Shown: positions 56,442 through 64,000 of the stretch, piece by piece
Layout of the letters: each line of letters starts with the position of its first letter
Numbering within the stretch: position 1 is the stretch's first letter
Source: JACRBT01 sp964474285
Lineage (GTDB): Bacteria; Chloroflexota; Dehalococcoidia; Tepidiformales; Tepidiformaceae
Direction of reading: 5' to 3'
NCBI GenBank assembly: GCA_964474285.1
Contig: CAYYSD010000001.1
Span: 6,237-70,236, forward strand
DNA: 64,000 nt
Notes under the pieces: generated by a model
The model's database searches: none
The model's input: the letters and a program-made list of their open reading frames with translations, nothing else
What the model was told of the DNA's origin: nothing
Position numbers and translations under genes: made by a program

Positions 56442-57392
56442 CTACCTGAAGTGGAGGCTCTGCGAATGCGTGTAGCGCACCTCGCGTTCCGGGACCGCCC
56501 CTGCGTTCGCGCTCAGGCGCGAAAGGGCATCCGGCCCGAATCGCTCTGCGATGTGTGCCAGGTACTGCTCACGGTCCGGACAGCCGGCCACCCACTCGGC
56601 CATGAATGCGTCGAACCGCGCGGTGTCACGCATCAGCCCGCCAAAGACGCGCGACTGGAATGCGTAATCGGTGTCGTAATAGCCCGAGACGCCGGCGGGG
56701 TGGGCGCCAAAGGGCATGTGCACCACGGCCGCAACGCGAAAGCCCGGCACGATCGTCCTGTCCGGGTCGCTGCGGATGACGCTGCGCGGGACGATCTCCT
56801 CCACGGAAACGATGACGCGTTCTGCTGCCCAGCAGGCCCATTTCGCGTCGCCCTGGTGGCCCCACGCCTGAACGTTACCCTCTTCGTCTGCGCGCTGGGC
56901 CGGGATGAACGCAACCTGCGGCCTCAGCGCCGGCAAAAGGACCACCTTCTCCCCGTCGAAGGGAGACTCCATCTCCACCCACTTCTTCTGGCCGCGAAAT
57001 CCGCGCGGGTGGTCCTGGTACTCGGGCTTCAGGTAGTCCGTGCCGAGGAACGATCGTGTGGGAATGAAGGGGATGCCGAGCGCGCCCGCCATGAGCATCA
57101 GGGCGATGGCCTGGTTGCTGTAGTCTTCGAAGCGGAGGCGGCCGTCGTCCATCATCCCGGTGACGGTGCCGGGGCGGAGCGCCCCGCCGATGTAGCCGGC
57201 GCTGACGCGGTTCACGCAGCCTGCGAGCGTCATCAGCGTGCCCTGGATTCCCACCGAACCGCCGACGAGTTCAAGGTTCCGCTTGCCCTGCCGCATGATC
57301 TCATAGGCGATGCCGAAGGAGACGGAGGTGTACCCCGCATACACGGTGTCGCCATCGTGGACGAATCGTTCCACGGCTTCGCGGGCGGACAT
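56442..57392 (-). CDS. CoA-transferase subunit A (GctA-like), orphan
   Basis: A 316-residue class I (family I) CoA-transferase alpha subunit, like glutaconate CoA-transferase A. It has SAREAVERFVHDGDTVYAGYTSVSFGIAYEIMRQG, GTVTGMMDDGRLRFEDYSNQAIALMLMAGALGIPFIPTRSFLGTDYL, then RADEEGNVQAWG and AAERVIVSVEEIV. In characterised GctAB enzymes the catalytic Glu lies in the B subunit, and no subunit B gene is adjacent on either side. The partner must be elsewhere, or this protein works alone in a different way. The ATG at 57392 has a weak CAGG; the longer frame is basic and not family-like. Confidence 0.88.
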   Translation of the reverse strand: MSAREAVERFVHDGDTVYAGYTSVSFGIAYEIMRQGKRNLELVGGSVGIQGTLMTLAGCVNRVSAGYIGGALRPGTVTGMMDDGRLRFEDYSNQAIALMLMAGALGIPFIPTRSFLGTDYLKPEYQDHPRGFRGQKKWVEMESPFDGEKVVLLPALRPQVAFIPAQRADEEGNVQAWGHQGDAKWACWAAERVIVSVEEIVPRSVIRSDPDRTIVPGFRVAAVVHMPFGAHPAGVSGYYDTDYAFQSRVFGGLMRDTARFDAFMAEWVAGCPDREQYLAHIAERFGPDALSRLSANAGAVPEREVRYTHSQSLHFR

Positions 57393-57474
57393 CAGCCTGG
57401 ATTCAGGCAACCTTCGCGGCCTCCTTGCCCGGCCAAGAGTACGGCGGGTTGAGCGGTTCGAGCGAGCCGCGCGA

Positions 57475-57480
57475 TAGAAT
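57475..57480 (+). promoter_or_regulatory. Putative -10 of the DUF2277 gene
   Basis: TAGAAT about 25 bases before the ATG at 57506. The predicted leader holds the AAAGGAGA ribosome site. Confidence 0.35.
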
Positions 57481-57505
57481 TCGACCACACTGAAAGGAGA
57501 CCGCC

Positions 57506-57742
<237 letters not shown>

Positions 57743-57796
57743 CGCTTCCTGGCCGGCCTGGCGTATGATGCGGCCAATCAGCGAAGGGGATACATC

Positions 57797-58876
57797 ATGA
57801 AAGCCGCCGTCTTCCACGGACCCAATCAGCCTTTGATCATCGAAGAAGTCGAAATCGATAGCCCCATGCCCCGTGAAGTGATCGTGCGGACGGTCGCGAG
57901 CGGCGTATGCCACAGCGACCTCCACTTTGTGGACGGCCTCTACCCGATGGCGCCGCCCGCCATTTTGGGACACGAAGCCGCCGGTATCGTCGAAGCTGTT
58001 GGCACCCAGGTCCGGGAGTTCAAGCCGGGCGACCACGTCATCGGTTGCCTGAGCGTGTTCTGCGGCCACTGCAAGTTCTGCCTCCAGGGCCGGCCGAACC
58101 TTTGCCAGAATCCCGAGGTGCGCCGGCGCGAAGGGAACCGCCCCAAATACACGCTCAACGGTGCGCCGGTAGCCCAGTTCGCGAACCTGGGCAGCTACGC
58201 TGAAAAGATGCTCGTGCACGAAAACGCGCTGGTGAAGGTCGGCGACGATATGCCCCTCGAGCAGGCGGCCCTCATCGGCTGCGGAGTGACCACGGGCGTC
58301 GGCGCCGTGATCAACACCGCCAGGGTCGAGCCCGGAGCGACCGTCGCGGTCTGGGGCTGCGGTGGCGTCGGCCTCGCCGCCATCCAGGGTGCGAAGATCG
58401 CCGGCGCGGGGATGATCATCGCCGTCGATACGGTCGAATCGAAGCTCAAGACCGCGCGCGACCTGGGCGCCACCCACGTCGTCGACGCTTCCTCCCACGA
58501 CCCGGTCGAGGCGGTCCGCGACCTGACGGGCGGCGGCGTGGAGTATTCCTTCGAGGCGATCGGCAATAAGCGCGCCGCCGAGCAGTGCTACGAGGCGCTC
58601 GCCCGCGGCGGCACCGCGACCATCATCGGCATGATCCCGGTGGGACAGAAGATCGAAATCGACGGGCCGTCGCTGCTCGGAGAGAAGAAGCTCCAGGGAT
58701 CGAGCATGGGTTCCAACCGGTTCCGCGTGGACATGCCGAAGTACGTCGACTTCTATAAGCGGGGGCTCCTGAACCTCGACGACATGATCACCCGGACAGG
58801 GCGGCTCGAGGATGTGAACGAGGCGTTCCGCGCGATGAAGGCCGGGGAGGTCGCTCGCACGGTGTTGAAGTTCTGA
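57797..58876 (+). CDS. Zinc-dependent alcohol dehydrogenase (class III-like)
   Basis: A 359-residue MDR alcohol dehydrogenase with ASGVCHSDLHF and GHEAAGIVEAVG for catalytic zinc and the four-Cys lobe CGHCKFCLQGRPNLC for structural zinc. The Rossmann loop VAVWGCGGVGLAAIQGAKIAGA is followed by D in IIAVDTVESKL, favouring NAD. It has the longer class III-type lid (ENALVKVGDDMPLEQAALIGCGVTTGVGAVINTARVEPG). It resembles formaldehyde/long-chain alcohol dehydrogenases of the 'Zn-dependent alcohol dehydrogenase' group; the substrate is unknown. AAGGGG precedes the ATG. Confidence 0.94.
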   Translation: MKAAVFHGPNQPLIIEEVEIDSPMPREVIVRTVASGVCHSDLHFVDGLYPMAPPAILGHEAAGIVEAVGTQVREFKPGDHVIGCLSVFCGHCKFCLQGRPNLCQNPEVRRREGNRPKYTLNGAPVAQFANLGSYAEKMLVHENALVKVGDDMPLEQAALIGCGVTTGVGAVINTARVEPGATVAVWGCGGVGLAAIQGAKIAGAGMIIAVDTVESKLKTARDLGATHVVDASSHDPVEAVRDLTGGGVEYSFEAIGNKRAAEQCYEALARGGTATIIGMIPVGQKIEIDGPSLLGEKKLQGSSMGSNRFRVDMPKYVDFYKRGLLNLDDMITRTGRLEDVNEAFRAMKAGEVARTVLKF

Positions 58877-58934
58877 GCGGTTGAGGTCTCGGCCGGCGCC
58901 GGGCTGATCGTGGTCACAGCGCCGGCCCGTTTGC

Positions 58935-58940
58935 TAGAGT
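58935..58940 (+). promoter_or_regulatory. Putative -10 hexamer for leaderless DUF433 antitoxin gene
   Basis: TAGAGT, preceded by TTGC, exactly 6 bases before the ATG at 58947. No ribosome site is present. Confidence 0.45.
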
Positions 58941-58946
58941 GATCGC

Positions 58947-59264
58947 ATGGGAACTGTTGCGGCCCCTGTCGATATCGGGACGCTGATCACGCGGACGCCT
59001 GGCGTCGTGGGCGGACGGCCGCGCCTGGCCGGCACGCGCATGCCCGTGAGCGCCATCGCCGCGCTACAGGTACAGGGCAACACCGCGGAAGAGATCCACG
59101 ACCAGTTCCCGCACCTGGAAATGGGGCTGATCTACGCCGCGTTGGCGTACTTCGAGGTCAACCGCGAAGAGATTGAGGCGTACTGGGCGTCGGAGAAGGC
59201 GCTCGAGGAAGAGTTGATAGCGGCACACCCCAACGGGTGGAAGTTCCAGACTCGCAAAGAATAG
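58947..59264 (+). CDS. DUF433 antitoxin
   Basis: A 105-residue protein of the DUF433 family, an HTH-containing antitoxin normally paired with DUF5615 PIN-like toxins. The core is ITRTPGVVGGRPRLAGTRMPVSAIAALQVQGNTAEEIHDQFPHLEMGLIYAALAYFEVNREEIEAY. This covers the glycine-rich GGRPRLAGTR strand and the winged helix. It also carries a charged tail. It is followed by its toxin gene after 7 bases. The TAGAGT 6 bases upstream suggests leaderless expression. Confidence 0.9.
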   Translation: MGTVAAPVDIGTLITRTPGVVGGRPRLAGTRMPVSAIAALQVQGNTAEEIHDQFPHLEMGLIYAALAYFEVNREEIEAYWASEKALEEELIAAHPNGWKFQTRKE

Positions 59265-59271
59265 CCTCGGA

Positions 59272-59643
59272 TTGGCACGCGCGAAGATTCTGCTGGACGA
59301 AGACCGGATGGGGCGTGATCTATCGAGGGCGCTGCGGTCCTCTGGCGTCGACGTTGTGACGGTCGCCGAAATGGGGATGCGCGGGCAGGCCGACGTCGTA
59401 GTACTGGAGGCAGCGTTGGCCCAAGGGCGCGTGGTGTACACCTGCAACATCGGTGACTACAACGCGCTCCACACCATCCGAGCCCGGACCGGAACTCCGC
59501 ACGCGGGCATCATCGCAAACTCGGACCAGCGCATGAGTGTGGGCGAGCAGGCTCGCCGAATCCTGCGGATCCTGGATGCGCACTCGGCCGCTGAGATGGA
59601 GAACCGGATGGAATGGCTTGGCGCCTGGATCGATGACCGCTGA
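59272..59643 (+). CDS. DUF5615 PIN-like toxin
   Basis: A 123-residue PIN-like protein of the DUF5615 family, putative RNase toxin. It has the N-terminal KILLDEDRMGRDLSRALRSSGVDVVTVAEMG (first acidic residues of the metal site) and YTCNIGDYNALHTIRART in the middle (the Asp of the GDY segment is the next ligand). It starts at TTG (59272), 7 bases after the DUF433 stop, and is surely co-expressed. It is the third toxin-antitoxin pair of this window. The gene ends 2 bases before the convergent oxidase gene. Confidence 0.88.
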   Translation: MARAKILLDEDRMGRDLSRALRSSGVDVVTVAEMGMRGQADVVVLEAALAQGRVVYTCNIGDYNALHTIRARTGTPHAGIIANSDQRMSVGEQARRILRILDAHSAAEMENRMEWLGAWIDDR

Positions 59644-59645
59644 GG

Positions 59646-60575
59646 CTACTGCGGCGCCTGTTCGTGGACCGGTGAGCACGACGTGTATTTCAGCGCCTTT
59701 TCGATGCGTATCCGCGGGTGCAGCGCGCCGGTGAGGTGGCTGACGCTTGTCACCGTCGCCGAGATGACTCCCTGCGTCGGGAAGTGGTCTCGCTCCTGCA
59801 CGAGGGCGTCGAGGCGTTGCTTCCGGCTGGTGCGCTCGTTCACGTAGGTGGCCCGCTCCGCGACGAGCTCGAACGCCTCGCCCGTTTCGATGTCCGGCAC
59901 CAGGAGGGTGAAGACGCCCGTCGCGCGGACGTTGCCGGCGCTCTTGAAGACGCCATCGCCCAGCAACTCGGGCCAGGTCAGGAGGCCGGTGACGGGGTCG
60001 AAGCTGATGAAGCCAGGCGGACCTCCGCGGTGGGCGACATCCGGGCCGCCCTCAGGCGAGATGCTGGCGATGAACGATGTCTCGGCCCGCGCGAGGAGGT
60101 CCTGCAGCGCCGGCGAATCGAGCGGCGCTTTGGCGCGCGCGGCAGGCCCCGCGATAACCGTCGTGCCCTTGCCGATCGATGGCGCCATGTACTTGCGGCA
60201 GAGCGTGAAGGTCTCGTCGGCAGTGAACTCGGCGCCGTCCTTGCCATAGGACAGAAAGCCGTTGAGGCGCGCCCGACGGGCGAGGCTGAGGTTGATGGCG
60301 AGCCCTCCGTAGCGGCCCTCGGGGAGGTCTGCGCCTTCAGGAATGTCCAGTCCGAGCGTGGCCGGGCCGAGCACGCGCGTCATCGGCGGAGGGCCGGCGA
60401 GGATGTTGAAGCGGAGCACGCCGCCTTCCACGGGCCTGGCCAGGAGAAAGAGGTCGGCCTGTTCGGCGAACTCGGCGACGGGGCCAACCCACTGCGCGAG
60501 ATGGTCGGCGAGGGCACGGGTGTTCGCCTCTTCCTGGACGGCGATCTGACCGGCGTGGTAGACGAGTGGCGGCAC
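59646..60575 (-). CDS. Pyridoxamine 5'-phosphate oxidase family protein (two-domain)
   Basis: A 309-residue protein with a C-terminal PNPOx-like split barrel (ETSFIASISPEGGPDVAHRGGPPGFISFDPVTGLLTWPELLGDGVFKSAGNV). This is typical of FMN-dependent 'pyridoxamine 5-phosphate oxidase-like' proteins that act on xenobiotics. The N-terminal 140 residues form a second, less conserved barrel half (LARPVEGGVLRFNILAGPPPMTRVLG). The pairing of both halves in one chain is common in this group. The start is a GTG with AGGAGG 8 bases upstream. It lies between the toxin gene and obg. The substrate is unknown. Confidence 0.87.
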   Translation of the reverse strand: MPPLVYHAGQIAVQEEANTRALADHLAQWVGPVAEFAEQADLFLLARPVEGGVLRFNILAGPPPMTRVLGPATLGLDIPEGADLPEGRYGGLAINLSLARRARLNGFLSYGKDGAEFTADETFTLCRKYMAPSIGKGTTVIAGPAARAKAPLDSPALQDLLARAETSFIASISPEGGPDVAHRGGPPGFISFDPVTGLLTWPELLGDGVFKSAGNVRATGVFTLLVPDIETGEAFELVAERATYVNERTSRKQRLDALVQERDHFPTQGVISATVTSVSHLTGALHPRIRIEKALKYTSCSPVHEQAPQ

Positions 60576-60631
60576 GATTGACCTCCTGCGATGAGCACGA
60601 TCCTATCAGTGCCGTAAATGGGGAGTTTGTA

Positions 60632-61900
60632 CTACTCGCCCCATTCGAGTTCTGTGTCCCCGAACACGACGGTGTCCCCCGCATGGATCCCGGCGCGCAT
60701 GAGAGCCTTCGAAACGCCCCAGCGGTCGAGTCGCCGGTAGACCTCGGCGCGCGCCCCCTCCATACCCGTGTCCATCATCTCCACGAACGTCACGACGCGG
60801 TTGCCTTCCACGACGTATCGCCCCGGACCGTCGGGCGCCACGGTGAAGCGCTCGCGCGATTCTGGGCGCAGCACCGGGAGTTCCTCCGGGGGGGTGTTGA
60901 GCGCCTTTTCCCGCTCCACGAGCACCAGCGCGTAGAGTTCCTTCGTGAGTGCTTCGCAGCTGTCGTCATCGAGCGCGGAGACGACGCGGACGGGATACCC
61001 CGTGTGGGCTGCCAGTGTCCCGGCGGACGTCCGGGCCTGCTCGGGATCGATGTCCGCCTTTGTCACGGCCAATACCCGCGTGACGCTCTCCAGGGCCGGG
61101 TCATAGGCCCGCAGTTCGCCTTCGATGAGCTCAAAGTCGGTCACCGGGTCGGGCGAAGTCGAATCGATGACGTGCAGGAGCACACGGCACCGCCGGATGT
61201 GCTTCAGGAATTCGAATCCGAGTCCGTACCCCTCGCTCGCCCCTTCGATGAGGCCGGGGAGGTCAGCCAGGGTGAAGCGCCCGAAGCCGCTGTTCACCAC
61301 GCCAAGCATCGGTTCGAGCGTGGTGAACGGATAGTCCGCGATCTTCGGCTTTGCGTTCGAAACCGTCGCAAGGAAGGTGGACTTGCCAGCGTTGGGGAGA
61401 CCCAGCAACCCCACATCGGCCAGCAGCCGAAGTTCCAGCGTGACGTTCACGGTCTCGCCTTCGTGGCCTTTCTGCGAAAAGTTCGGCGCCTGGTTTGTGC
61501 TGCTGGCGAACCGCTTGTTGCCCCAGCCACCGCGCCCGCCATGGGCGACAAGGACGCTTTCACCCACGCGCGTCAGGTCGGCGACGAGGTCGCCCGTTTC
61601 GTCGTCGAAGATGATCGTCCCCACCGGGACGTCCAATGTGAGATCTTCGCCCATGGCGCCGTGGCGGAGGTTGGGTCCGCCGTTGCCGCCGTTGGCGGCG
61701 CGGAAGCGCTGTTTCGATCGGTACTGTTCGAGTGTGTAAACATCATCTACGGCACGCAGGAAGATGCGGCCGCCGCGGCCACCGTCCCCGCCGTCCGGTC
61801 CGCCCTTGGGCACGAACTTCTCGCGATGAAAACTTGTGAGGCCGTGGCCTCCTGTGCCGCCAGTAAGTTCAATGGAAATGCGATCCAACATTCGATCCAT
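60632..61900 (-). CDS. obg: GTPase Obg
   Basis: Ribosome-associated Obg GTPase of 422 residues, involved in late 50S assembly and growth control. The N-terminal Obg fold is glycine-rich (GGTGGHGLTSFHREKFVPKGGPDGGDGGRGG and NGGPNLRHGAMGEDL). The G domain has GLPNAGKST (P-loop), switch TTLEPMLGVV, DLPGL and TKAD (NKxD variant). It ends in an OCT domain (about 345-422, RFTVAPDGPGRYVVEG). The ATG at 61900 or ATG at 61891 starts it; the former is used. The usual neighbours rplU and rpmA are absent. It is divergent from the serpin gene. Confidence 0.97.
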   Translation of the reverse strand: MDRMLDRISIELTGGTGGHGLTSFHREKFVPKGGPDGGDGGRGGRIFLRAVDDVYTLEQYRSKQRFRAANGGNGGPNLRHGAMGEDLTLDVPVGTIIFDDETGDLVADLTRVGESVLVAHGGRGGWGNKRFASSTNQAPNFSQKGHEGETVNVTLELRLLADVGLLGLPNAGKSTFLATVSNAKPKIADYPFTTLEPMLGVVNSGFGRFTLADLPGLIEGASEGYGLGFEFLKHIRRCRVLLHVIDSTSPDPVTDFELIEGELRAYDPALESVTRVLAVTKADIDPEQARTSAGTLAAHTGYPVRVVSALDDDSCEALTKELYALVLVEREKALNTPPEELPVLRPESRERFTVAPDGPGRYVVEGNRVVTFVEMMDTGMEGARAEVYRRLDRWGVSKALMRAGIHAGDTVVFGDTELEWGE

Positions 61901-62071
61901 GTGAACAGACCCCGACGGTACGAACGAGCAGCTGCGCCACGTGGGAGCCAGGTGGGGTAGCGAGAATGCGACCTCTGCCCGGATTCCCGGGCGGCGCACC
62001 TTGTAGGCTGGAACAAACGGCCGCTCCCCTGCGTCCGGAACGACAGCGGAGCCTGCTCCCGGAGGGCAACC

Positions 62072-63358
62072 ATGCGTCAGCCAACGAACCTCTCGAAACT
62101 CGCCCTCCTCGTGCTTGCGGGCCTCACGATGCTGACCGCAGCCGCCCTCAGCGGGTGCGGCGACGACGGCGTTGGCATCAGCGAAGCGAGGGCTGACGTC
62201 CCGCGCGAGTCCGTCAGCGACGAGGCACGCGGCGACATGAAGAAGCTCGCAAGCGACAACGCTGCCTTCGGGTGGGATATCTACAGCGAGCTCGCGAAGG
62301 AGCCGGGCAACCTGTTCCTCTCGCCACACAGCATCTCAGTGGCCATGGCGATGCTGCAGGCCGGGGCACGGGGACAGACGGCGACCGAGATCGCGGCCGT
62401 GATGCGCTTCACTTTGCCCGGCGAGCGCCTCCACCCGGCATTCAACGGCCTGACGCAGTCGCTTGCGGAGCCAGGAACTGCGGCCAGGGACAAAAAGCCG
62501 TTCCGGCTGAGCATCGTCAACAACGCCTGGGGCCAGACCGGCTACAAGTTCGAAAAGACCTACCTCGAAGCGCTCGCACGCTACTACGGCGCAGGCGTTC
62601 GCCTGACGGACTTCACTGGAGATTCCGAAGGCGCCCGCAAAGCGATCAACGAGTGGGTGAGCGACGAAACGGAAAAGCGGATCGAGGACCTGCTGCCCGA
62701 AGGGTCTGTGCTGCCCAACACGCGCCTCGTGTTGGTCAACGCGATCTACTTCCTGGCGGACTGGGCCTCGCCCTTTAAGAAAGACAGCACGAGCAACGAC
62801 GCATTCACGCTCGCGGACGGGACGCGGGTGGAAGTGCCGGCCATGCACCAGCAGCGGAGTTACTCGTATGCCACCGCCAACGGCGTGCAGGCGGTTGAGC
62901 TGCCGTATGAGGGCGGCCGCCTGTCAATGGTTGTGATGGTGCCCGAGCGGATGGCGGAGTTCGAGGCAGCCATCGACACACGGGCGCCGGCGCTCATCGC
63001 CACCCTCAAGCCCGCGACGGTTAACCTGGCGATGCCACGCTTCGAGTTCAAAGCGGAGTTCGCGCTGGTAGACACGCTCAAGGCGCTCGGCATCAAACAG
63101 GTCTTCGACTCGGAATCCGACCTCTCGGGCATCGACGGGACACGCAACCTCTACGTCTCCGGTGTCTTCCACAAGGCGTTCGTCAAGGTGGACGAGAAGG
63201 GCACCGAGGCCGCGGCGGCAACGGGCATCGTGGTGGGGGAGACATCAGCGCCGGTCAACGTCATCCAGGTCAAGGTCGACCGGCCGTTTGTCTTCCTGAT
63301 TCGCGACATGGAGACCGGGGCCGTGTTGTTCCTCGGGCGGGTGGCGGACCCCCGTTAG
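62072..63358 (+). CDS. Serpin-family lipoprotein protease inhibitor
   Basis: A 428-residue serpin. It has a signal peptide with lipobox L26-S-G-C29, so it should be membrane-anchored outside the cell. Strands and helices of the serpin fold are evident: FLSPHSISVAMAMLQAGARGQTATEI, LVNAIYFLADWASPF, LPYEGGRLSMVVMVPE. The inhibitory hinge is canonical (EKGTEAAAAT, about 375-384), and the reactive loop runs GIVVGETSAPVNVIQVKVD before DRPFVFLI. It is predicted to be a suicide inhibitor of serine or cysteine proteases; P1 is not certain because the loop is about three residues longer than in antitrypsin. GGAGGG precedes the ATG. Confidence 0.95.
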   Translation: MRQPTNLSKLALLVLAGLTMLTAAALSGCGDDGVGISEARADVPRESVSDEARGDMKKLASDNAAFGWDIYSELAKEPGNLFLSPHSISVAMAMLQAGARGQTATEIAAVMRFTLPGERLHPAFNGLTQSLAEPGTAARDKKPFRLSIVNNAWGQTGYKFEKTYLEALARYYGAGVRLTDFTGDSEGARKAINEWVSDETEKRIEDLLPEGSVLPNTRLVLVNAIYFLADWASPFKKDSTSNDAFTLADGTRVEVPAMHQQRSYSYATANGVQAVELPYEGGRLSMVVMVPERMAEFEAAIDTRAPALIATLKPATVNLAMPRFEFKAEFALVDTLKALGIKQVFDSESDLSGIDGTRNLYVSGVFHKAFVKVDEKGTEAAAATGIVVGETSAPVNVIQVKVDRPFVFLIRDMETGAVLFLGRVADPR

Positions 63359-63999
63359 CGATGCCCGCCAGATTCGGTCTGGCGGTTGAGGATCGCCTCA
63401 CATTCCGGGCAAATGCCGTGGGAGAGACGGACGCGGCTTGAACCGCCCCGTCGTTCGTACGCGAGGGCGTCCATCCAGTCGCCGGAACCCCTCGGATACT
63501 CGAGCTGTTTGCAGTAGGAGCAGATCGTCTGGAGCGGCAGACGAGCATCACGAGGGGCAAGCGACGCCGCGATGACGGCGGCAACGGAACGGCGCTCGAC
63601 TCCGAGCGTACGCGATTCAAACCGGAAACCGCGCAGGTTATCCCGTTCGCGTTCGGCTGAGATCGTCAGGGTCATCGATCGGATTTCGGTCGGTGAGTCG
63701 CAAGAAAACGCGTAGACGATGCGTTCCGAGACTCCGAGGCGGAGCTTTTCGAGCATCATCTCAAGCGAGGTTCGGACGTGGCTGCCGTGCAGAAAGGCGG
63801 TGATCGGGCGGCCGAGGATACTCCCGTGATCGGTCAGGTGGTGGGCATCATTGGCGCGCGCAAACGCGTCCCACGCCTCGAACGAGAGGCCGGTGATATG
63901 CCCGGCCGTGTCCGTGAAGTACGTGATCATCGGATACGGATCGACTGCCTCGCCGGGTTGCGTGGACGCGAGGTCATTGTCCCGGGCGCCGGTGTTCAC
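63355..63999 (-). CDS. PAS-like protein with C-terminal CxxC...SHGICPEC motif (5' end near window edge)
   Basis: A 214-residue soluble protein. The N-terminal part (about 25-130) reads like a PAS domain (MITYFTDTAGHITGLSFEAWDAFARAN). The C-terminal 60 residues carry ICSYCKQLEYPRGSGDW, later LSHGICPECEAIL. The paired CxxC with S-H-G-I-C-P resembles the zinc-binding tail often fused to response regulators and PAS kinases ('SHGICPDC'). No receiver or kinase domain is present. The GTG at 63999 is the first base set of the minus-strand frame in the window, so the real start may lie outside. The stop overlaps the serpin stop by 4 bases (convergent). Confidence 0.75.
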   Translation of the reverse strand: MNTGARDNDLASTQPGEAVDPYPMITYFTDTAGHITGLSFEAWDAFARANDAHHLTDHGSILGRPITAFLHGSHVRTSLEMMLEKLRLGVSERIVYAFSCDSPTEIRSMTLTISAERERDNLRGFRFESRTLGVERRSVAAVIAASLAPRDARLPLQTICSYCKQLEYPRGSGDWMDALAYERRGGSSRVRLSHGICPECEAILNRQTESGGHR

Positions 64000-64000
64000 A

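Overview
This is a GC-rich, densely packed bacterial chromosome window. Its gene content suggests a member of the phylum Chloroflexota, perhaps the Dehalococcoidia. The clues are the Thr/Pro 'TATPVP' linkers in an exported protein, the stacks of CxxC zinc-ribbon membrane proteins, fused class III CoA-transferases, DUF3052, DUF2277 and DUF6295 proteins, and a serpin lipoprotein. The taxonomic call is inference: there is no rRNA, no tRNA and no marker that settles it. I saw no CRISPR array, prophage, transposase or replication origin.

Left part (1-17.1 kb): a cut-off peptidoglycan glycosyltransferase, inorganic pyrophosphatase, a three-PAS histidine kinase, and an oligopeptide-type ABC importer (two permeases, two near-identical tandem binding lipoproteins, no ATPase). 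These are followed by an acyl-CoA block (72-residue biotin carrier, carboxyltransferase, double-domain CoA-transferase), then pdxS, a SnoaL-like protein, an ECF42-like sigma factor with a TPR tail, and a flavin-reductase-fold oxidase.

The most unusual part is 17.1-27.7 kb. Two divergent, tightly coupled operons of four genes each encode membrane or exported proteins, and six of the eight carry CxxC zinc ribbons. I recognise no known system in it. Next to it lies a DGPF/YCII protein, the usual partner of ECF42 sigma factors, with a sequence upstream resembling the ECF42 promoter.

Middle part (28-43 kb): PAP2 phosphatase, ClpS, a citrate-lyase-family aldolase, a cupredoxin lipoprotein, dienelactone hydrolase, an unknown three-gene operon, a small transaldolase, Uma2, a PHA-synthase-like hydrolase, RidA, an alcohol dehydrogenase, and pheT without pheS.

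Right part (43-64 kb): a heterodimeric ABC exporter between two ParE-type toxin-antitoxin modules, a 1162-residue AAA/TPR/HTH/cyclase regulator, an unknown two-gene operon, and a chemoreceptor with an eightfold-amplified juxtamembrane motif and a decayed copy of its own 3' end. Then come an orphan CoA-transferase subunit, a zinc alcohol dehydrogenase, a DUF433/DUF5615 toxin-antitoxin pair, obg, a serpin and a PAS-like CxxC protein.

Several genes share a TAnnnT hexamer exactly 6-7 bases before the start codon, which points to leaderless transcripts with a -10-dominated promoter. REPIN-like inverted repeats and a second intergenic hairpin family mark several gene ends.
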